A program made the position numbers and the translations under genes. From positions 41,035 to 105,034 of the forward strand of contig JAHJIY010000042.1 in the NCBI GenBank assembly GCA_018823175.1: DNA of 64,000 nt. The letters run 5' to 3'. The notes beneath the pieces were generated by a model that saw nothing but the letters and a program-made list of their open reading frames with translations, did not search any database and was not told where the DNA came from. Of this stretch, positions 8,612 to 18,232 are shown one piece after another. The stretch's first letter is position 1. Each line of letters opens with the position of its first letter. Source of the DNA: Pseudomonadota bacterium (GTDB lineage Bacteria; Desulfobacterota; Desulfobulbia; Desulfobulbales; JAHJIY01).

Positions 8612-10573
8612 CTAATTTGTGATCGGTTCGTTTAACGGAATTAGTGCTTTAATGGTGGTTCCTGCCCCGGATTTACTATCAATGAAGAGATGGCCAGCAA
8701 TTGAAGAAACTCGTTCCTCCATGGTCTGCAGACCGAAACCTTTGCGGCGGTTGGAATCTTTATTGTATAGATTTGGGTCAAAACCTCTGCCGTCATCCTT
8801 AATTGTTAATACTATCTCTGAGTTTTCTATTTTTAAGGTAATAAAAACATTTCGTGGTTTGGCATGTTTGGCAATGTTGTTCAGGGACTCCTGCAGCACC
8901 CGGTAAGTCACGATCTTTACATATTCCGACATTGCAGGGATGGGGGCTGAGATCTTGAATGTAACCTCAACCTTGTGTGGTTGTGTTTCCTTGAAATTTT
9001 TAACTGTCCATTCCAGGGTCGGAATAAAACCCATATCATCGAAGATCGGCGGCCGTAAACGGGTCGTGATGTCGCGACAGCAATCGCCCAATTGCTTAAA
9101 GGCGGTGTCTAATTTGGTGAAGTTCTTCTGTAGACCATCGTCGCGATCTAGTGAAATCTTCTGTTTGATTCGATCAAGATTGTAGTTGAACGTGAGCAGT
9201 AATTGACCGAATTCGTCATGCAGGTCCGCGGCGATTTTTTTTCTTTCCTCTTCTACTGACTGGCCCAGTCTGGTCGAAAGGTTGATGATCTTCTCCTCGG
9301 CCTTTTTGCGGGCCGTGATATCGCGTTCAATCGACAAGGCGATGGTTCTGTCCTCTAATTTGATTAACTTCGCCTTGACCTCCACCGGGAAGATCCTGCC
9401 GTCTTTTGTGACGTGGGTTGTTTCAAATTCGATCTGCTGGTCTAAGCTGGCTTTTCTTATCCGTTCCGGAATTTCTGTGGCATGGACTTTTGGTTCAATT
9501 AGCGAAATAGTTTGGCCGATTAACTCCTCCCGTTTGTAGCCGTGGATGTCGCAGCATGATTGATTCGCATCTATGATGATCGGAGGGTTATGGGCCAGGT
9601 CGAGGATAAAGATGTAATCTCCGGCTTGTTCGAACAGGGTGCGGTATAATTTTTCGCTGCGGGAGAGCGATAGCTCCGAGGCATTTCTTTTTTTTATTTC
9701 ATCTTCCAGCGCGAGGACGGTTTCCTGTAGTGATATGGTCTTGGCGTGGATCTCCTGGGCCAGGTTTTTATTGGCATTAACCAATTGCTCTTCAAGTATT
9801 TTGCGGTTAGAGATGTCGCGGCTGAAGGCAACATTGTATGCGGTTGCATTAAATTGATTATAATTTGCTGAAATCTCCACCGGGAATTCCCGGCCATCTT
9901 TGGCTCGATGGATTGCTTCCAGGATTAATGTTCCATGTTTTTGTAGTTTTTGCCAGTGATCCTGCCAGTCCTCGGTTTTGAAGTTCGGGTCAATATCGAA
10001 GACACTCATCTGCCGTAATTCCTCAGGAGAATAGCCCAACTGCCTGGCGGCGGATTGGTTGGCATAGGCAAATCTGCCATCCGCTCTGACCCAATAAATG
10101 GCGTCGCTGGCCGTGTCGATCGTGAAATAAGCCATCTCCAGTTCATCCTGTCTGGTTTTGCTGATGGTCAGTTCCTGGTTAAGCTTTTGCACGAGTTTTA
10201 TTTCACGGACAACCCGTTTCAGTTTGAGTTCAATTTCTTTCAGGGGAAATGGTTTGGTCAGGTAATCAATGGCGCCGGCATTGAGCGCCTCAACTATCTG
10301 ATAAGAATCCGGATAACCGGTGCAGACAATGACCTCAACGCCGGGGAAGTGATTTTTGATCTGCTTAAGCAGTTGGATGCCGTCCATGTTCGGCATCTGG
10401 ATGTCGGTTATTACAATATCAAAATGTTCCTGGTTTAATTTTTCAAGCGCCAACCGGCCGTCCTTTGCGGTAGAACATGAATAATCAAATAAAGTGATGT
10501 ACTCTTCTAGTGCATTCAAGAGCTGTTTTTCGTCGTCGACTACCAGAATGTTTATGTTGTTTTGCGCTGCCAT
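8612..10573 (-). CDS. REC-PAS-PAS sensor histidine kinase, NarX (HisKA_3) type
   Basis: This 653-residue cytoplasmic kinase has a receiver at about 8-125 (D57 in ITDIQMPNMDG) and PAS domains at about 145-270 and 305-425. A HisKA_3 dimerisation helix with H452 in AADLHDEFGQ and a C-terminal HATPase with DDGRGFD follow. The first PAS has the DIDP-x-F...W..HW pattern also found in the LuxR regulator at 32369 and the kinase at 41802, so these share a PAS subfamily. It should phosphorylate the NarL-type regulator encoded just downstream. A receiver at the N-terminus suggests control by a further kinase. Confidence 0.92.
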   Translation of the reverse strand: MAAQNNINILVVDDEKQLLNALEEYITLFDYSCSTAKDGRLALEKLNQEHFDIVITDIQMPNMDGIQLLKQIKNHFPGVEVIVCTGYPDSYQIVEALNAGAIDYLTKPFPLKEIELKLKRVVREIKLVQKLNQELTISKTRQDELEMAYFTIDTASDAIYWVRADGRFAYANQSAARQLGYSPEELRQMSVFDIDPNFKTEDWQDHWQKLQKHGTLILEAIHRAKDGREFPVEISANYNQFNATAYNVAFSRDISNRKILEEQLVNANKNLAQEIHAKTISLQETVLALEDEIKKRNASELSLSRSEKLYRTLFEQAGDYIFILDLAHNPPIIIDANQSCCDIHGYKREELIGQTISLIEPKVHATEIPERIRKASLDQQIEFETTHVTKDGRIFPVEVKAKLIKLEDRTIALSIERDITARKKAEEKIINLSTRLGQSVEEERKKIAADLHDEFGQLLLTFNYNLDRIKQKISLDRDDGLQKNFTKLDTAFKQLGDCCRDITTRLRPPIFDDMGFIPTLEWTVKNFKETQPHKVEVTFKISAPIPAMSEYVKIVTYRVLQESLNNIAKHAKPRNVFITLKIENSEIVLTIKDDGRGFDPNLYNKDSNRRKGFGLQTMEERVSSIAGHLFIDSKSGAGTTIKALIPLNEPITN

Positions 10574-10714
10574 CAGGTTTACTTTGGCCTCGAAGCATAG
10601 TGGTTTGTGACGATTGCGGAAGTGCCCTTTGGTTAAACGACAAAATTATCTTATCGAAATTAAAATCAGACTTACAAGTAAATTAATCAGACCTTGGTCA
10701 ACCTTGTTGAATAT

Positions 10715-11548
10715 ATGATGAGCGAATCGGTAAGTGTTATCATCCCCACCTGCAATCGCAGGTCTTTTTTAAAAAAGGCGATTGATTCCGTTTTGGGTCA
10801 ATTATATCGGGACTTTGAACTTATTGTGGTCGATGATGGTTCAACTGACGGGACCGACGATCTGGTTGCCGGGTATGCTGCCGATATCGTCTATCTGCGC
10901 CAGGCGAACCGGGGGGCGGCGGCGGCCCGTAATACCGGGATCAGGGCGGCCCGCTATGATCTGCTGACCTTTCTTGATTCGGATGATCAGTTTGCCCCGC
11001 AAAAGCTGGCCTTGCAGGTCGCGGCCATGGGCGCTAACCCTGAATTTCTGGTCTCTCATACCGATGAAATCTGGTATCGGCGGGGTAAACTCTTAAACCA
11101 GAAGAAGAAACACGCCAGAAACGAGGGGCTGATCTTTGACCGTTGCCTCAAGCTTTGTGCGGTCGGCATGTCAACGGCCATGGTCCGGCGTCGGCTTTTT
11201 GAGCAGGTCGGTTTTTTTGACGAGGAGCTGCCCTGTTGCGAGGATTATGATTTCTGGCTGCGGGTGAGTGTGGACCATCCCTTCCTGGTGGTGGCCGAAC
11301 CTCTGACCATAAAAAACGGCGGGCGACCCGATCAGTTGTCGGTAATCCATCGGGTCGGGATCGACAAATTCCGGATCAGGGCGATTATGAAGGTGATTGA
11401 GGCCGGACGATTATCTCCACTCCAGATGGCGGCGGCCAGGGATGAACTGAGCAGGAAGTGTCGGATCTACGGCAACGGTTGTCTGAAGCATGGTCGTCCG
11501 GCGGAAGGAAAATATTATCTTGACCTGATCGCCGAGCTGAACCTATAG
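10715..11548 (+). CDS. Family 2 glycosyltransferase
   Basis: This protein of about 277 residues has a GT-A fold: VSVIIPTCNRRSFLKKAIDSVL at the N-terminus, VVDDGSTDGTDDL for nucleotide binding, AAARNTGI, and LDSDD as the metal-binding D-x-D motif. It would transfer a sugar from a nucleotide donor to a surface glycan or lipid. The frame opens with a TTG at 10694, but the ATG at 10715 (or 10718) fits the family start. The ribosome-binding site is weak. No other glycan genes are nearby, so the acceptor cannot be inferred. Confidence 0.88.
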   Translation: MMSESVSVIIPTCNRRSFLKKAIDSVLGQLYRDFELIVVDDGSTDGTDDLVAGYAADIVYLRQANRGAAAARNTGIRAARYDLLTFLDSDDQFAPQKLALQVAAMGANPEFLVSHTDEIWYRRGKLLNQKKKHARNEGLIFDRCLKLCAVGMSTAMVRRRLFEQVGFFDEELPCCEDYDFWLRVSVDHPFLVVAEPLTIKNGGRPDQLSVIHRVGIDKFRIRAIMKVIEAGRLSPLQMAAARDELSRKCRIYGNGCLKHGRPAEGKYYLDLIAELNL

Positions 11549-11664
11549 TTTTTTATGGGCAAAAGATCCGTGAAAATTAATGATGTCAGCGTTTTTGTCC
11601 TCGAAGTCTGCTGTTCGGACTTTTTGCGGAAGTATCTTATTTAATTTATAAAGGGAGGTTTGTG

Positions 11665-12096
11665 ATGAAAATTTGGGCATGGATGGTTTTGTTTCTTTCG
11701 TTGGTGGTTTTTACCGGGTGCAGCGGGATGAAGATGGGTGGCGGTAGCGATGATCGGCAGGATGTTCTTTATACCTGTAATTGCGGGCCGCAATGTAAAT
11801 GCAACTCGATGTCGATTAAGCCCGGTAAATGCAACTGCGGGATGGATCTGGTCTGGGGCCATCTGGTGAAGGTGGAGGGGGATGAGGCCCTGTTATGTAT
11901 GTGCGCCGAGGGTTGTAAATGCGCGATTGATCCCAATGACTCGACCAAATGTGGCTGCGGTAAGGAACTGAAAAGGGTCAATCTGAAAGGCAGCGGTCTT
12001 TATTTCTGTAACTGCGGTGGGTCTTGTTCTTGTAACATTGTTTCCGATCAAGCCGGGCAATGCCGGTGCGGGATGAATTTAAAGAAAGTAGATTAG
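11665..12096 (+). CDS. Cys-rich lipoprotein with three metal-binding-like repeats
   Basis: This 143-residue protein has a type II signal peptide with lipobox VVFTGC (lipidated C19). It carries three repeats at about 36-63, 77-103 and 113-140 of the form Y-x-C-N-C-G-x2-C-x-C-N...G-x-C-x-C-G-M-x-L. The layout YTC...PGKCNCGMDLVW strongly resembles the heavy-metal-binding module of copper efflux proteins (YTCPMH...PGKCPxCGMxL), but with extra Cys pairs and no His. It is probably an envelope-anchored soft-metal binder; the metal is unknown. The start at 11665 is chosen because AAGGGAGG lies 6 bases upstream; a GTG at 11662 is too close. A strong terminator follows. Confidence 0.75.
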   Translation: MKIWAWMVLFLSLVVFTGCSGMKMGGGSDDRQDVLYTCNCGPQCKCNSMSIKPGKCNCGMDLVWGHLVKVEGDEALLCMCAEGCKCAIDPNDSTKCGCGKELKRVNLKGSGLYFCNCGGSCSCNIVSDQAGQCRCGMNLKKVD

Positions 12097-12136
12097 TTGT
12101 AAACGCTTGGGAAAACCTCAGTAATTTTAGTTGTTT

Positions 12137-12181
12137 AAAAGGGTGTCTGGATTTTGCATAAAATCCGGACACCCTTTTTTT
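12137..12181 (+). terminator. Rho-independent terminator after the Cys-rich lipoprotein
   Basis: GGGTGTC-x-GGATTTT and AAAATCC-x-GACACCC pair as a long stem around a GCAT loop (12141-12174), followed by a run of T. An A-rich 5' side means it could also act on the minus strand. It isolates the lipoprotein gene from the chemotaxis operon promoter that follows. Confidence 0.9.
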
Positions 12182-12209
12182 GTGTGCCTGGTTAAAAAAA
12201 AAATAAAAT

Positions 12210-12239
12210 TTGACGCAGTCGATTTTTTTCCCCTATAAT
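12210..12239 (+). promoter_or_regulatory. Sigma-70-type promoter of the chemotaxis operon
   Basis: TTGACG at 12210-12215 and TATAAT at 12234-12239 are separated by 18 bases. This is close to the sigma-70 consensus and sits about 100 bases upstream of the MCP start at 12336. Transcription would start near 12246, leaving a leader of about 90 bases. Confidence 0.7.
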
Positions 12240-12335
12240 TTTTTTATAGACCATTTGGTCGGAAGATTTTGCAGGAATTACCGATTAATAGCCAGTTCAG
12301 TTGACGGTAAAAAATTAGAGAGGGAGGAAGGCGTT

Positions 12336-14291
12336 ATGGAGTTTTATCGGAATCTAAAAGTGGGACACAAGATGTTGTTGCTCTCGGCATTTTTGCTGGT
12401 TGGTTTTCTGGTGCTGGGGCTGGTTTACGGCTCCGGGGTCCGGACCCAGAATAAGGCCAATCTCGAGGATCGGCGGGTGGTCGGCAGTGATGAGGCGGTG
12501 CTGGAGATCGATATTCTTCGCCTTGAGGCCCGGCGGACGGAAAAGGACTTTATTGAAAGATTGGACCCTAAATATATTGAAATGCATCAGGGAATCACTA
12601 AGAAAATGCACGAAGCTATCGGTAAACTTGATGAACTGGCGGTCGACAAGAAGCTGCACGCCTTACTTGGTGAAATCGATGAAGACGCCGAAAAATACGT
12701 CAAGGTATTTGACCGTTTTGTCGCCGGCATGAAAGAGTTGGGGCTTGACCAGAACAGCGGACTGCAGGGCGAGTTGCGCAAGGCGATTCAGGAAGTTGAA
12801 AAGGGGGTGGAGAAGTTTAATGATGATCATCTTCTGGTTTCAATATTGATGATGCGGCGCCATGAGAAGGATTTCATCATGCGGGAGGATGAAAAATACG
12901 TCAAGGCCATGGCCGAAGAACAGGCCAATTTTGCGGCGGAGCTCAAAAAAACCGATATTCCGCCGGAGGCAAAGAAGGCAATGTTGGATGAGATGGCGGT
13001 TTATCATGCCAATTTCCTTAATTTTGTGAAGGGAACCGGCGCGGTAGCGGCGGAGAAAAAGGAGCTCAGCGCGGCAGCCGCCAACATTGAACCTTTGCTC
13101 GACGACATCATGGAGATTGTCGACAGTGAAGGCGAGGCCAATGCGGTTTTTCAGAAGGAACAGACTCGCCAGGTGACGATAATGTTTGTTATCACCCTGC
13201 TGGTGATCGCCCTGGTGATCGCCCTCGCCCTGTTCTTCTTGTCGCGTAGTATTACCGAGCCGCTGGCCGAGGTGGTCGCCACGGTCAAGAGAATTGCCGC
13301 CGGTGATCTGACCGTAGAGCTTGAAGTGAAATCAAAGGATGAAACCGGACAGTTGATGGCCGCGACTAAAGCTATGGTTGAAAAACTGCGGGATGTTTTC
13401 GGCAATATCCGGGCGGCCTCCGATCAGGTGGCATCCGGTAGTCTGCAGCTTAGTACCGGCGCCCAGGAAGTGTCCCAGGGCGCTTCGGAGCAGGCGGCCA
13501 CCGTAGAGGAACTTTCCAGTTCGATGGAAGAGATGACCAGCACTATCAATCAGAGTGCCGATAATGCCAGGGAGACGACCAGTATTGCCACCAAAGGGGC
13601 GATCGACGCCCGGGATGGTGGCAAGGCAGTCATTGAAACTGTCCAGGCCATGCAAGAAATTGCCGAAAAAATTGAGGTGGTGGAGGAGATTTCACGCCAG
13701 ACCAATCTGTTGGCTTTAAATGCGGCGATTGAGGCGGCCCGGGCCGGTGAACACGGCAAGGGGTTTGCGGTGGTGGCTTCGGAAGTCAGAAAACTGGCCG
13801 AGCGCAGTCAGGTGGCGGCCCAGGAGATCAGGGGCGTGGCCCGGACCAGTGTTGAGACTGCGACCAATGCCGGTAAGCTGATTGAGGCGATTGTGCCCCA
13901 GATCCAGAAGACAGCGGAACTGGTCCAGGAGATTGACGCGGCAAGTACCGAGCAATCCCGAGGGATCCAGGAAAATTCAAGGGCCATAGAGCAGCTTGAC
14001 CAGGTCATTCAGCAGAACAGCGCCTCATCCGAAGAACTGGCTTCCACGGCGGAAGAACTTTCCGCCCAGGCTGATCTGTTACGGGAATCGGTCGCCTATT
14101 TTAAATTGCCCGGCATGGGGAGTCAAAAAGTAGCCGCATCAATGACTGCTCATAAATTCCATCGGGCGCCGGTCCATCAGTTGCCTTCGTCTGCCGGTCA
14201 TGATAGTTCTGCCGGCCAGGCGGAGGAAGGTGGCGGTCGTGGAGTCAAGATTTCGATGAATGAAGGCGACAGCGAGTTTGAGCGGTATTGA
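12336..14291 (+). CDS. Methyl-accepting chemotaxis protein with HBM-type sensor domain
   Basis: This 651-residue receptor has TM1 at about 12-32, a periplasmic helical-bimodular-like region (about 40-275), TM2 at about 280-303, HAMP, then the signalling coiled coil with tip [17 protein letters not shown] near 450. The sensor region repeats the pattern R-x2-EKDF-x-x-R...Y twice ([15 protein letters not shown] and [15 protein letters not shown]), the hallmark of HBM modules, some of which bind organic acids. The C-terminus ends in a DSEFERY tail. The longer frame from 12210 begins inside the promoter; the ATG at 12336 has GAGGGAGG upstream. It is the first gene of the che operon. Confidence 0.92.
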   Translation: MEFYRNLKVGHKMLLLSAFLLVGFLVLGLVYGSGVRTQNKANLEDRRVVGSDEAVLEIDILRLEARRTEKDFIERLDPKYIEMHQGITKKMHEAIGKLDELAVDKKLHALLGEIDEDAEKYVKVFDRFVAGMKELGLDQNSGLQGELRKAIQEVEKGVEKFNDDHLLVSILMMRRHEKDFIMREDEKYVKAMAEEQANFAAELKKTDIPPEAKKAMLDEMAVYHANFLNFVKGTGAVAAEKKELSAAAANIEPLLDDIMEIVDSEGEANAVFQKEQTRQVTIMFVITLLVIALVIALALFFLSRSITEPLAEVVATVKRIAAGDLTVELEVKSKDETGQLMAATKAMVEKLRDVFGNIRAASDQVASGSLQLSTGAQEVSQGASEQAATVEELSSSMEEMTSTINQSADNARETTSIATKGAIDARDGGKAVIETVQAMQEIAEKIEVVEEISRQTNLLALNAAIEAARAGEHGKGFAVVASEVRKLAERSQVAAQEIRGVARTSVETATNAGKLIEAIVPQIQKTAELVQEIDAASTEQSRGIQENSRAIEQLDQVIQQNSASSEELASTAEELSAQADLLRESVAYFKLPGMGSQKVAASMTAHKFHRAPVHQLPSSAGHDSSAGQAEEGGGRGVKISMNEGDSEFERY

Positions 14292-14403
14292 TCTTTTGGG
14301 TAAGGACCCTGCTGTTTAAAAAGGTTTCAGGGGTCATGGCAGTTACTCGCCACGTCTGCTTTCAGGGGATGTGACGCGCAAAGGGTCTAATAAAGGAATC
14401 ATC

Positions 14404-16503
14404 ATGGAATACGCCGAGGTTTTCCGCGAAGAGGCGGTTGAGCTTTTAGAAGAGCTGGAATCCGGTCTTCTCGAGTTGGAGAAGGACCCGAAAGATTTGA
14501 AGCTGGTCGGGCGGGTTTTCCGGGCCATGCACACGATCAAGGGTTCCGGGGCCATGTTCGGCTTTGACGATATCGCTAATTTCACCCATCATGTGGAGAC
14601 CGCCCTTGATCTGGTAAGAGAAGGAACGGTGCCGGTCAGCAAGGAGCTGATTGATCTCACCCTTAATTCCCGTGATCATATCAGCGCCTTACTTGCCGCC
14701 GCTACCGGTGGTGAGGCGGCGGACCCGGAGCGGGGTCGGGAAATTATCGCCGCTCTGCAGGCCATTACCTCCGGCGCTTCAGGAAAATCAGGGAAGAGTG
14801 AAATTAAAAAAGCGCCGGCGGCAGAGGAAAAAACAGAAGGAAAGCTGACCCATTACCGGATTCATTTACAGCCGGAAAAAGTCTTTTTTGACGATGGTGG
14901 TGATGTTGAGCAGATTTTGGGTGAGTTGCGCAAGTTTGGCGAGTGCACTGTTTTTATCCATCAAGCGGCGGATGAGTCGGCGGAAGACGCGGAATCGGTT
15001 TGGGAGATTCTGCTGACCACAAAGCATGATGAAAACTCGGTGCGGGACGTTTTCATCTTTGCGGAATCATCCTGCAAGGTAGTCATTACTCCCTTGGCCC
15101 AAGAGGGCAAGAGTGATTTCTTGGAACATCGTAAACTCGGTGAAATTCTGGTGGCGCGCGGTGAGATCGACCAGGATGATCTGCTCAAAGTTCTGTCGGC
15201 GCAAAAACCTTTAGGCGAGATGCTGGTTGACGCCCATCTGGTTTCCCGGACCAAGGTGGAAGCCGCCTTGGCTGAACAGAATCTGGTTAACAAACAGATT
15301 GCCGTCAAGTCCGGCAAGGGGGTCGACAGTATCAGAGTTGCCTCCGACAAACTTGATCGGTTGATCAACCTGGTCGGCGAGATGGTTGTCACCCAGGCCA
15401 GGTTGACCGATGTTTCCGCCTTGCTTGGTGATATGCCGGCCCTGGTGGAACCGGTGGAGGAGGTTGAAAGACTCACCACCGAACTTCGGGATTGCGTGCT
15501 TAATATCAGAATGCTGCCGATCGGCACGACCTTTTCTAAGTTCAGGCGATTGGTGCGCGATTTGTCGGCCGAACTTGGCAAGGAAGTGCAGATGGAAACC
15601 GAGGGGGCGGAAACCGAGCTTGACAAGAATGTTATCGATCAACTGGGCGATCCGCTTGTTCACCTGATCCGCAATTGTCTGGACCACGGGATCGAAAAAC
15701 CGGAGGTGAGAATCGCCGCCGGCAAGCCGGCCCAAGGGACGATCAAACTTGCCGCCTCCCATTCCGGGGCCAATGTGGTCATTGAGGTCAGTGATGACGG
15801 CCGGGGCCTGGATGTCGCCCAGATCAAACAAAAGGGAATCGAAAAAGGTCTGATCAAGGTCGATGAGGAGATTTCCGATCTTGATATTTTAAATATTATT
15901 TTTGCACCGGGTCTTTCCACCGCGACCGAGGTCACCAGTGTCTCCGGCCGTGGGGTGGGGATGGATGTGGTGAAAAACACCATCGAAGATCTGAAGGGGT
16001 CGGTGCATATTTCAAAAAGTGTGCCGGGGCAGGGAACTACCATAATGATTATGCTGCCTCTGACCCTGGCCATTATCGATGGTCTGCTGGTCAAGGTCTC
16101 GAATACTCATTTTGTTTTGCCGTTGGGTCAGGTCGAGGAATGTGTGGAATTAAGTCAGGATGATATTGACCATTTCCATGGCCGGCATGTTCTGTCGGTC
16201 CGGGATCAGCTTGTTCCCTACGTTCGGTTGCGTGATTTTTTTGAGATCGGCGGCGAGCGGCCTGAGCTTGAGCAGATGGTTATCGTTCATAATAACGGGC
16301 TGCGCAATGGTCTGGTTTTGGATGACGTGATCGGCGAGCACCAGACGGTATTAAAATCATTGGGCTGGGCCTATCGAAACGCAGCCGGACTTTCCGGCGC
16401 GACGATTCTGGGTAATGGCGAGGTTGCTCTGATTATAGATGTGCCGAGAGTGATCAAATGCGCCCAGCAGGAGGAAGCGGCCCTGACTGAAAAAGTGCAT
16501 TAA
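14404..16503 (+). CDS. cheA: Chemotaxis histidine kinase CheA
   Basis: This 699-residue kinase has an HPt domain at 1-105 with phosphoacceptor H43 in AMHTIKGSGAMFGF and a linker/P2-like region to about 235. An inserted segment at about 240-292 repeats the LGE-x-LV...L..Q motif (LGEILVARGEID, then LGEMLVDAHLVS) and resembles MshEN domains. Dimerisation, an HATPase (NCLDHGIEKPEVR, DDGRGLD, GRGVGMDVV) and a C-terminal CheW-like domain follow. The start at 14404 is chosen for AAAGGA just upstream; a GTG at 14371 is less likely. It phosphorylates CheB and, presumably, the REC domain encoded at the end of this operon. Confidence 0.95.
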   Translation: MEYAEVFREEAVELLEELESGLLELEKDPKDLKLVGRVFRAMHTIKGSGAMFGFDDIANFTHHVETALDLVREGTVPVSKELIDLTLNSRDHISALLAAATGGEAADPERGREIIAALQAITSGASGKSGKSEIKKAPAAEEKTEGKLTHYRIHLQPEKVFFDDGGDVEQILGELRKFGECTVFIHQAADESAEDAESVWEILLTTKHDENSVRDVFIFAESSCKVVITPLAQEGKSDFLEHRKLGEILVARGEIDQDDLLKVLSAQKPLGEMLVDAHLVSRTKVEAALAEQNLVNKQIAVKSGKGVDSIRVASDKLDRLINLVGEMVVTQARLTDVSALLGDMPALVEPVEEVERLTTELRDCVLNIRMLPIGTTFSKFRRLVRDLSAELGKEVQMETEGAETELDKNVIDQLGDPLVHLIRNCLDHGIEKPEVRIAAGKPAQGTIKLAASHSGANVVIEVSDDGRGLDVAQIKQKGIEKGLIKVDEEISDLDILNIIFAPGLSTATEVTSVSGRGVGMDVVKNTIEDLKGSVHISKSVPGQGTTIMIMLPLTLAIIDGLLVKVSNTHFVLPLGQVEECVELSQDDIDHFHGRHVLSVRDQLVPYVRLRDFFEIGGERPELEQMVIVHNNGLRNGLVLDDVIGEHQTVLKSLGWAYRNAAGLSGATILGNGEVALIIDVPRVIKCAQQEEAALTEKVH

Positions 16504-16564
16504 AAGATGAGTTGTGCGGGACCTCCGGTTTTAAATGTAGATATTATGGGTTGAGGTGATGACC

Positions 16565-16657
16565 ATGGGAATGGTTTTAAACAATAAAATGTTTGGAGAA
16601 ATTACCAGCCTTGCTGGATTACGGTTTATAAAGTTACAACCGGGAGAGATGCCATGA
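16565..16657 (+). CDS. Candidate 30-codon ORF coupled to cheW
   Basis: The gap between cheA and cheW holds a short frame starting MGMVLNNKMFGE and ending LQPGEMP. GAGGTG lies 6 bases before the ATG, and the stop overlaps the cheW start as ATGA. That arrangement is typical of translational coupling. The peptide has no recognisable motif and may be a leader that controls cheW translation rather than a functional protein. An in-frame ATG at 16559 is an alternative start. Confidence 0.35.
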   Translation: MGMVLNNKMFGEITSLAGLRFIKLQPGEMP

Positions 16658-17196
16658 ATGAGAAAGAAAATACCCAGGCCAACCAGTATCTGACCTTCAG
16701 TTTGAGGGATGAGGATTTCGCGGTTGAAATATCAAAGGTTCGGGAAGTGCTTGATGTCACGACCATGACCAAAATTCCCCGGATGCCGGATTATCTGAGC
16801 GGGGTGATTAATCTGCGGGGGAATGTGGTGCCGGTTATGGACCTTGGTCTGAAACTCGGCATGGGGCCGATCGTTAAAACCAAGAATACCTGCATCATGA
16901 TTGTCGAAATTGAGGTGGAAGGGACCCTGGTTGAGATGGGTGGCATTACCGATTCGGTCCAGATGGTCATGGATCTTTTGCCGGAGGATATCGAATCGGT
17001 GCCCAAGATGGGGACCAATCTAAATACCCAGTTCATTAAAGGCATGGGGCGGCAGGGAGAAAAATTTCTGATTATTCTTGATATAGATATGGTTCTGGCC
17101 AGCGAAGGGCAGGCCACTTTGCGTGATATGGACGCCGGGGTGTTGGCGGCCGGCGCTGAGGTTGCCTCGGGGGCGTTGGTGGCAGAGGCGAAGTAG
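16654..17196 (+). CDS. cheW: Chemotaxis coupling protein CheW
   Basis: This 180-residue CheW domain protein has QYLTFSLRDEDFAVEISKVREV, MPDYLSGVINLRGNVVPVMDLG and KGMGRQGEKFLIILDID. It couples the operon's MCP to CheA. It is clearly homologous to the CheW at 5025-5591, mainly differing in the tail. CGGGAGAG precedes the ATG. It lies between cheA and cheR in one operon. Confidence 0.94.
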   Translation: MNEKENTQANQYLTFSLRDEDFAVEISKVREVLDVTTMTKIPRMPDYLSGVINLRGNVVPVMDLGLKLGMGPIVKTKNTCIMIVEIEVEGTLVEMGGITDSVQMVMDLLPEDIESVPKMGTNLNTQFIKGMGRQGEKFLIILDIDMVLASEGQATLRDMDAGVLAAGAEVASGALVAEAK

Positions 17197-17314
17197 ATAT
17201 TAATATTTATGGATAAAATTCCAGTGTTTGGAAATTGATTTTATATTGGTCAGTCAAAAATTATCTAAAGAAGGTGTTTCTCCTCGGCAGGTCGGTATTG
17301 AGTAGAGGCCGGGA

Positions 17315-18232
17315 ATGGGGGGTAAAACTTTAATGGCAGCTACAGATCAAGGCGCAGCTAAAGTCTCTGAACCGGCAGATTGGCGGCTTGTTAAGCCGAT
17401 ATATCTCTCCGATCGTGAATTTAAACAGTTCAGTGCTTTTATCTACCAGATCTGCGGCATAAAGTTGCCGACCTTAAAAAAAACGATGCTGTCGGCCAGG
17501 CTTAACAAGCGGTTACGGCAGCTTAATCTGTCATCGTTTGAGGAATATTTCGAATATGTGACCAGCCCCGCCGAACAGGACAAGGAACTGGTCCAGATGA
17601 TCGACGCAGTCAGCACCAACAAGACGGAATTTTTCAGGGAGGCGAAGCATTTTGATTATCTGGCCGAAACTGTTCTGCCTGAAAAGTGCAAGCGGCCGCA
17701 GCGGGCCGGGGTCCGGACCTTAAGGGTCTGGAGCGCCGGTTGCTCAAGCGGCGAAGAGCCTTATACCCTGGCTATGGTCCTGGATGACACCCTGAAAAAA
17801 TATCCCTGGATGGATTTTAAGGTCTTAGGCACGGATATCTGTACCGAGGTTCTGGATAAGGCGGCTCTGGGGGTCTATTCCGATGAGTCCGTTGCCACTG
17901 TGCCGGTAGTTTTCAAACATAAATATCTGATGCGGGGCAAAGGAGGCCGGAAGGGGGTCCATCGGGTAGTGCCGGAATTGCGGCACAAGGTCTCGTTTAG
18001 CCGGTTGAACTTTATGGACCGGCATTTCGGGTTAAAGGAAAAGATGGATATAATTTTCTGCCGAAATGTCATCATCTACTTTGACAAGAAGACCCAGATT
18101 GAGTTGTTCCAGAAGTTCAGGGAAAATCTGGCCCCGGCCGCTTATCTTTTTACCGGCCATTCCGAGTCGCTTGAAGGGATTATCGAAAACATGAAAAAGG
18201 TAGAGTCAGCGGTTTATAAATGTCCAGGCTGA
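17315..18232 (+). CDS. cheR: Chemotaxis protein methyltransferase CheR
   Basis: This enzyme of 305 residues methylates receptor glutamates with S-adenosylmethionine. An N-terminal helical domain contains the NKTEFFREAKHFDYL segment. The SAM-binding domain has VWSAGCSSGEEPYTLAMVL and ends with IIFCRNVIIYFDKKTQ. An in-frame ATG at 17333 is an alternative start; GAGG precedes 17315. Its last 13 bases overlap cheD. It counteracts CheB and CheD, both encoded downstream. Confidence 0.95.
   Translation: MGGKTLMAATDQGAAKVSEPADWRLVKPIYLSDREFKQFSAFIYQICGIKLPTLKKTMLSARLNKRLRQLNLSSFEEYFEYVTSPAEQDKELVQMIDAVSTNKTEFFREAKHFDYLAETVLPEKCKRPQRAGVRTLRVWSAGCSSGEEPYTLAMVLDDTLKKYPWMDFKVLGTDICTEVLDKAALGVYSDESVATVPVVFKHKYLMRGKGGRKGVHRVVPELRHKVSFSRLNFMDRHFGLKEKMDIIFCRNVIIYFDKKTQIELFQKFRENLAPAAYLFTGHSESLEGIIENMKKVESAVYKCPG

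Noticed and set aside
12210..12335. Upstream extension of the HBM-type MCP frame
   Set aside because: It starts inside the promoter; the ATG at 12336 has a strong ribosome-binding site and opens directly into the first membrane helix region.
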